Assembly (NCBI RefSeq): GCF_019925205.1
Contig: NC_083568.1
Coordinates: 29,758,393 to 29,822,392, forward strand
DNA: 64,000 bases
From: Metopolophium dirhodum
Taxonomy: Eukaryota; Arthropoda; Insecta; Hemiptera; Aphididae
Direction: 5' to 3'
A model generated the notes under the pieces. That model saw only the letters and a program-made list of their open reading frames with translations. It was not told the origin of the DNA and did not search any database. Made by a program: the position numbers and the translations under genes. Below, one piece after another: positions 62,276-64,000 of the stretch; the first letter of the stretch is position 1; each line of letters begins with the position of its first letter.

Positions 62276-64000
62276 TCTGCCATCTGGTAATAATTTCAAA
62301 AATAAAGACTACATCGGATGATAGAACATCACGAGGAGCGTTAAGTCGGTTTATCTTTCGACATCGATTTCACGACAAAATACCTACCTATACCTGCTAT
62401 ATCGCATTGTCAAGTCCAATATCATATTATTGTTGTTTTTAACAATATATGTGATGACGATGATGATGATAATGATGATGATGATGTTGCCATATTACGT
62501 ATAATATAGAAATAACCTTTAGTGTTATTGTATTTAATCAGTGACTGCTACCACATACAAGATATTATTATTATGTTTACTAGAGAGAAAAAACAAATAA
62601 ATTTACTTAAATCTAGAATCAAGACTACGTCATGTAGGTACTCAATAGTTGTGGGCCTGGTAAAATATTACGTCGTAACTATAACGAGTGTTATAAAAAC
62701 ACAGGAAATATGTATAATAATTGTAATAATATTATATTATAATATTTAAAAGAAATAAGAATAAATCATAATAAATAAATATAGTGGCTGGCCGCTAAAT
62801 ATCAGCTGTATACTACGCACAAGATGCAAATACAATAATAATATCGTAGATACCTATATTGTGCTATGACGTAGGCAATAGTTATAGTTAATTACGAAAA
62901 AAATACGAACAAAAACGGTTACTTTATATCATACTTACTTTATTACTAAACATATATATATATATATAATATATATCATAATATACAACCTAAAACAGAT
63001 AGTAAAAGTCGTTAGCATATTAAAATTAATATTATTGGCGTTCTGAATATACGTACACAGCAAAACACGCATACACTGTGTCCAACAATTAGACGATAAA
63101 AGGAAACTATGACGTTAATATAGAAGAAATAGCATGTACAACTAACGTGCATTGTCCGTTGTAGCGTGCAACTTAATGAAATGTCATCGTCAATTGAACT
63201 GATAAACAACTGCGCGAGACAAAGAAACGTCTATATTACAATCTTTTTTTCCGACTTCAATCAAGAATGCGAAAGCTTCGGTTTGTAGATATAGGTCGAT
63301 TGTAAAAAAAAAACCAAACGTTTTATGTCAAAAGTAATTTTTATTGCAATTTAGGTACCTCGGTAAACGTTTGAGTGATAATAACATAATATTATATAAA
63401 CAATAACAATAATAATATAGAAATGCCGTTTGAGGTAGACACGTTCTATATATATATATATATATTATAATAAAATATAATATAATATAATAGTAGGTAC
63501 ACAGAACGATCGTGTTATTATATTCCTTTAGTTTTCGAGAGATAACGAATTTTATTTTAAATGCGATGGGCCAACATCGAGAGTAATTTATTTTTCTCAG
63601 TAGTTTTATAATTATTTTACAATACTCATGAAGACGACCATAATTATTATGTAGTATCAAACTAAACTATGAGATAATTATTTGATTATATTATGTGTTT
63701 GTACGTTGGTTTTTACGATTTTTAAATTTTTAAGCTAGTAACGAATGTTTAAAATATTTAAGTTTGAAAAATATGCTCATAACTTACTTGATGATCAAAA
63801 TATCGAAGTACCAACTCAAAGGATGATGTTATAATTAACTTGAAGTTTGATAATAGCTGGTCAATTCATACCAATGTCTAATATTACAGTTTTCAGCTAA
63901 CATCATAAAATTAGTTCTTTTGAACGCTAATATATTTTTACGATGAGTATTTTTGTGAGACGGAGAGTCACATGACAAACTTTTTATTTAGGCTATGCAT
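62276..64000. other. AT-rich non-coding stretch to window end
   Basis: No gene recognised. A GAT/ATG microsatellite lies at about 62457-62486 and AT repeats at 62951-62966 and 63448-63465. Frames at 62.5, 63.0 and 63.3 kb are AT-driven, without a family signature. Confidence 0.5.

Noticed and set aside
1..64000. CRISPR arrays, bacterial operons, phage or toxin-antitoxin genes
   Set aside because: No spaced direct repeats of CRISPR type and no bacterial-type gene arrangement; introns and poly(A) retroelements show a eukaryotic genome.

Overview
This is AT-rich eukaryotic nuclear DNA, most likely from an aphid (Hemiptera, Aphididae). The reasons are the pervasive ATAATATTATAATA-type filler, spliceosomal introns with GT-AG ends, non-LTR retrotransposon, hAT and THAP remnants of insect type, and many short MITE and foldback elements with target-site duplications (TSDs). 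The assignment to aphid is by general character only; no species-specific gene was recognised. Nothing bacterial, no phage, no CRISPR and no operon structure was seen.

The window is gene-poor. The only gene I recognise with confidence is a multi-exon RNF139/TRC8-like membrane E3 ubiquitin ligase on the + strand (47061-50475, eight exons). It carries a nonsense codon, a frameshift in an AT microsatellite and a lost splice acceptor, so I call it a pseudogene, although its RING-H2 motif is complete. A second broken gene is a THAP-type zinc-finger exon on the - strand (28202-28473). Exon-like segments on the - strand at 12.9-13.5 kb remain unidentified.

Mobile DNA dominates the rest. There are two 3' ends of RNase H-bearing non-LTR retrotransposons (1-844 and 57001-57827), an RT C-terminal fragment (52154-52479), a gag/ORF1-only non-LTR insertion on the - strand with an 11-bp TSD (52649-53091), and a hAT transposase C-terminal remnant (7938-8734). 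Non-autonomous elements include a 165-bp hAT MITE in two copies with perfect 8-bp TSDs, a 790-bp hAT-type element with a perfect 8-bp TSD, a 760-790-bp element of uncertain superfamily present as an inverted pair, a Tigger/pogo-like MITE, several foldback elements, and a five-copy dispersed repeat whose longest copy has an internal tandem duplication.

Layout: 0-8.7 kb, LINE end, a MITE, a tandem duplication and the hAT remnant. 8.7-19.9 kb, mostly unremarkable AT-rich DNA with one GC-rich island, the unidentified exon-like segments and a dispersed repeat. 19.9-25.1 kb, three foldback elements of one family. 25-36 kb, GC-rich islands, the THAP remnant and a hAT MITE. 36-46.5 kb, a dense nest of inverted-repeat elements and tandem duplications. 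47-50.5 kb, the RNF139-like pseudogene. 52-57.8 kb, retroelement and hAT debris. 58-64 kb, AT-rich DNA with a tandem duplication containing a Tigger-like MITE.

There is no convincing new multi-gene system here. The most unusual observations are the ORF1-only retroelement copy, the two long palindromes at 43.6 and 45.3-45.9 kb, and the uncharacterised TIR family with CATAGATAAT ends.
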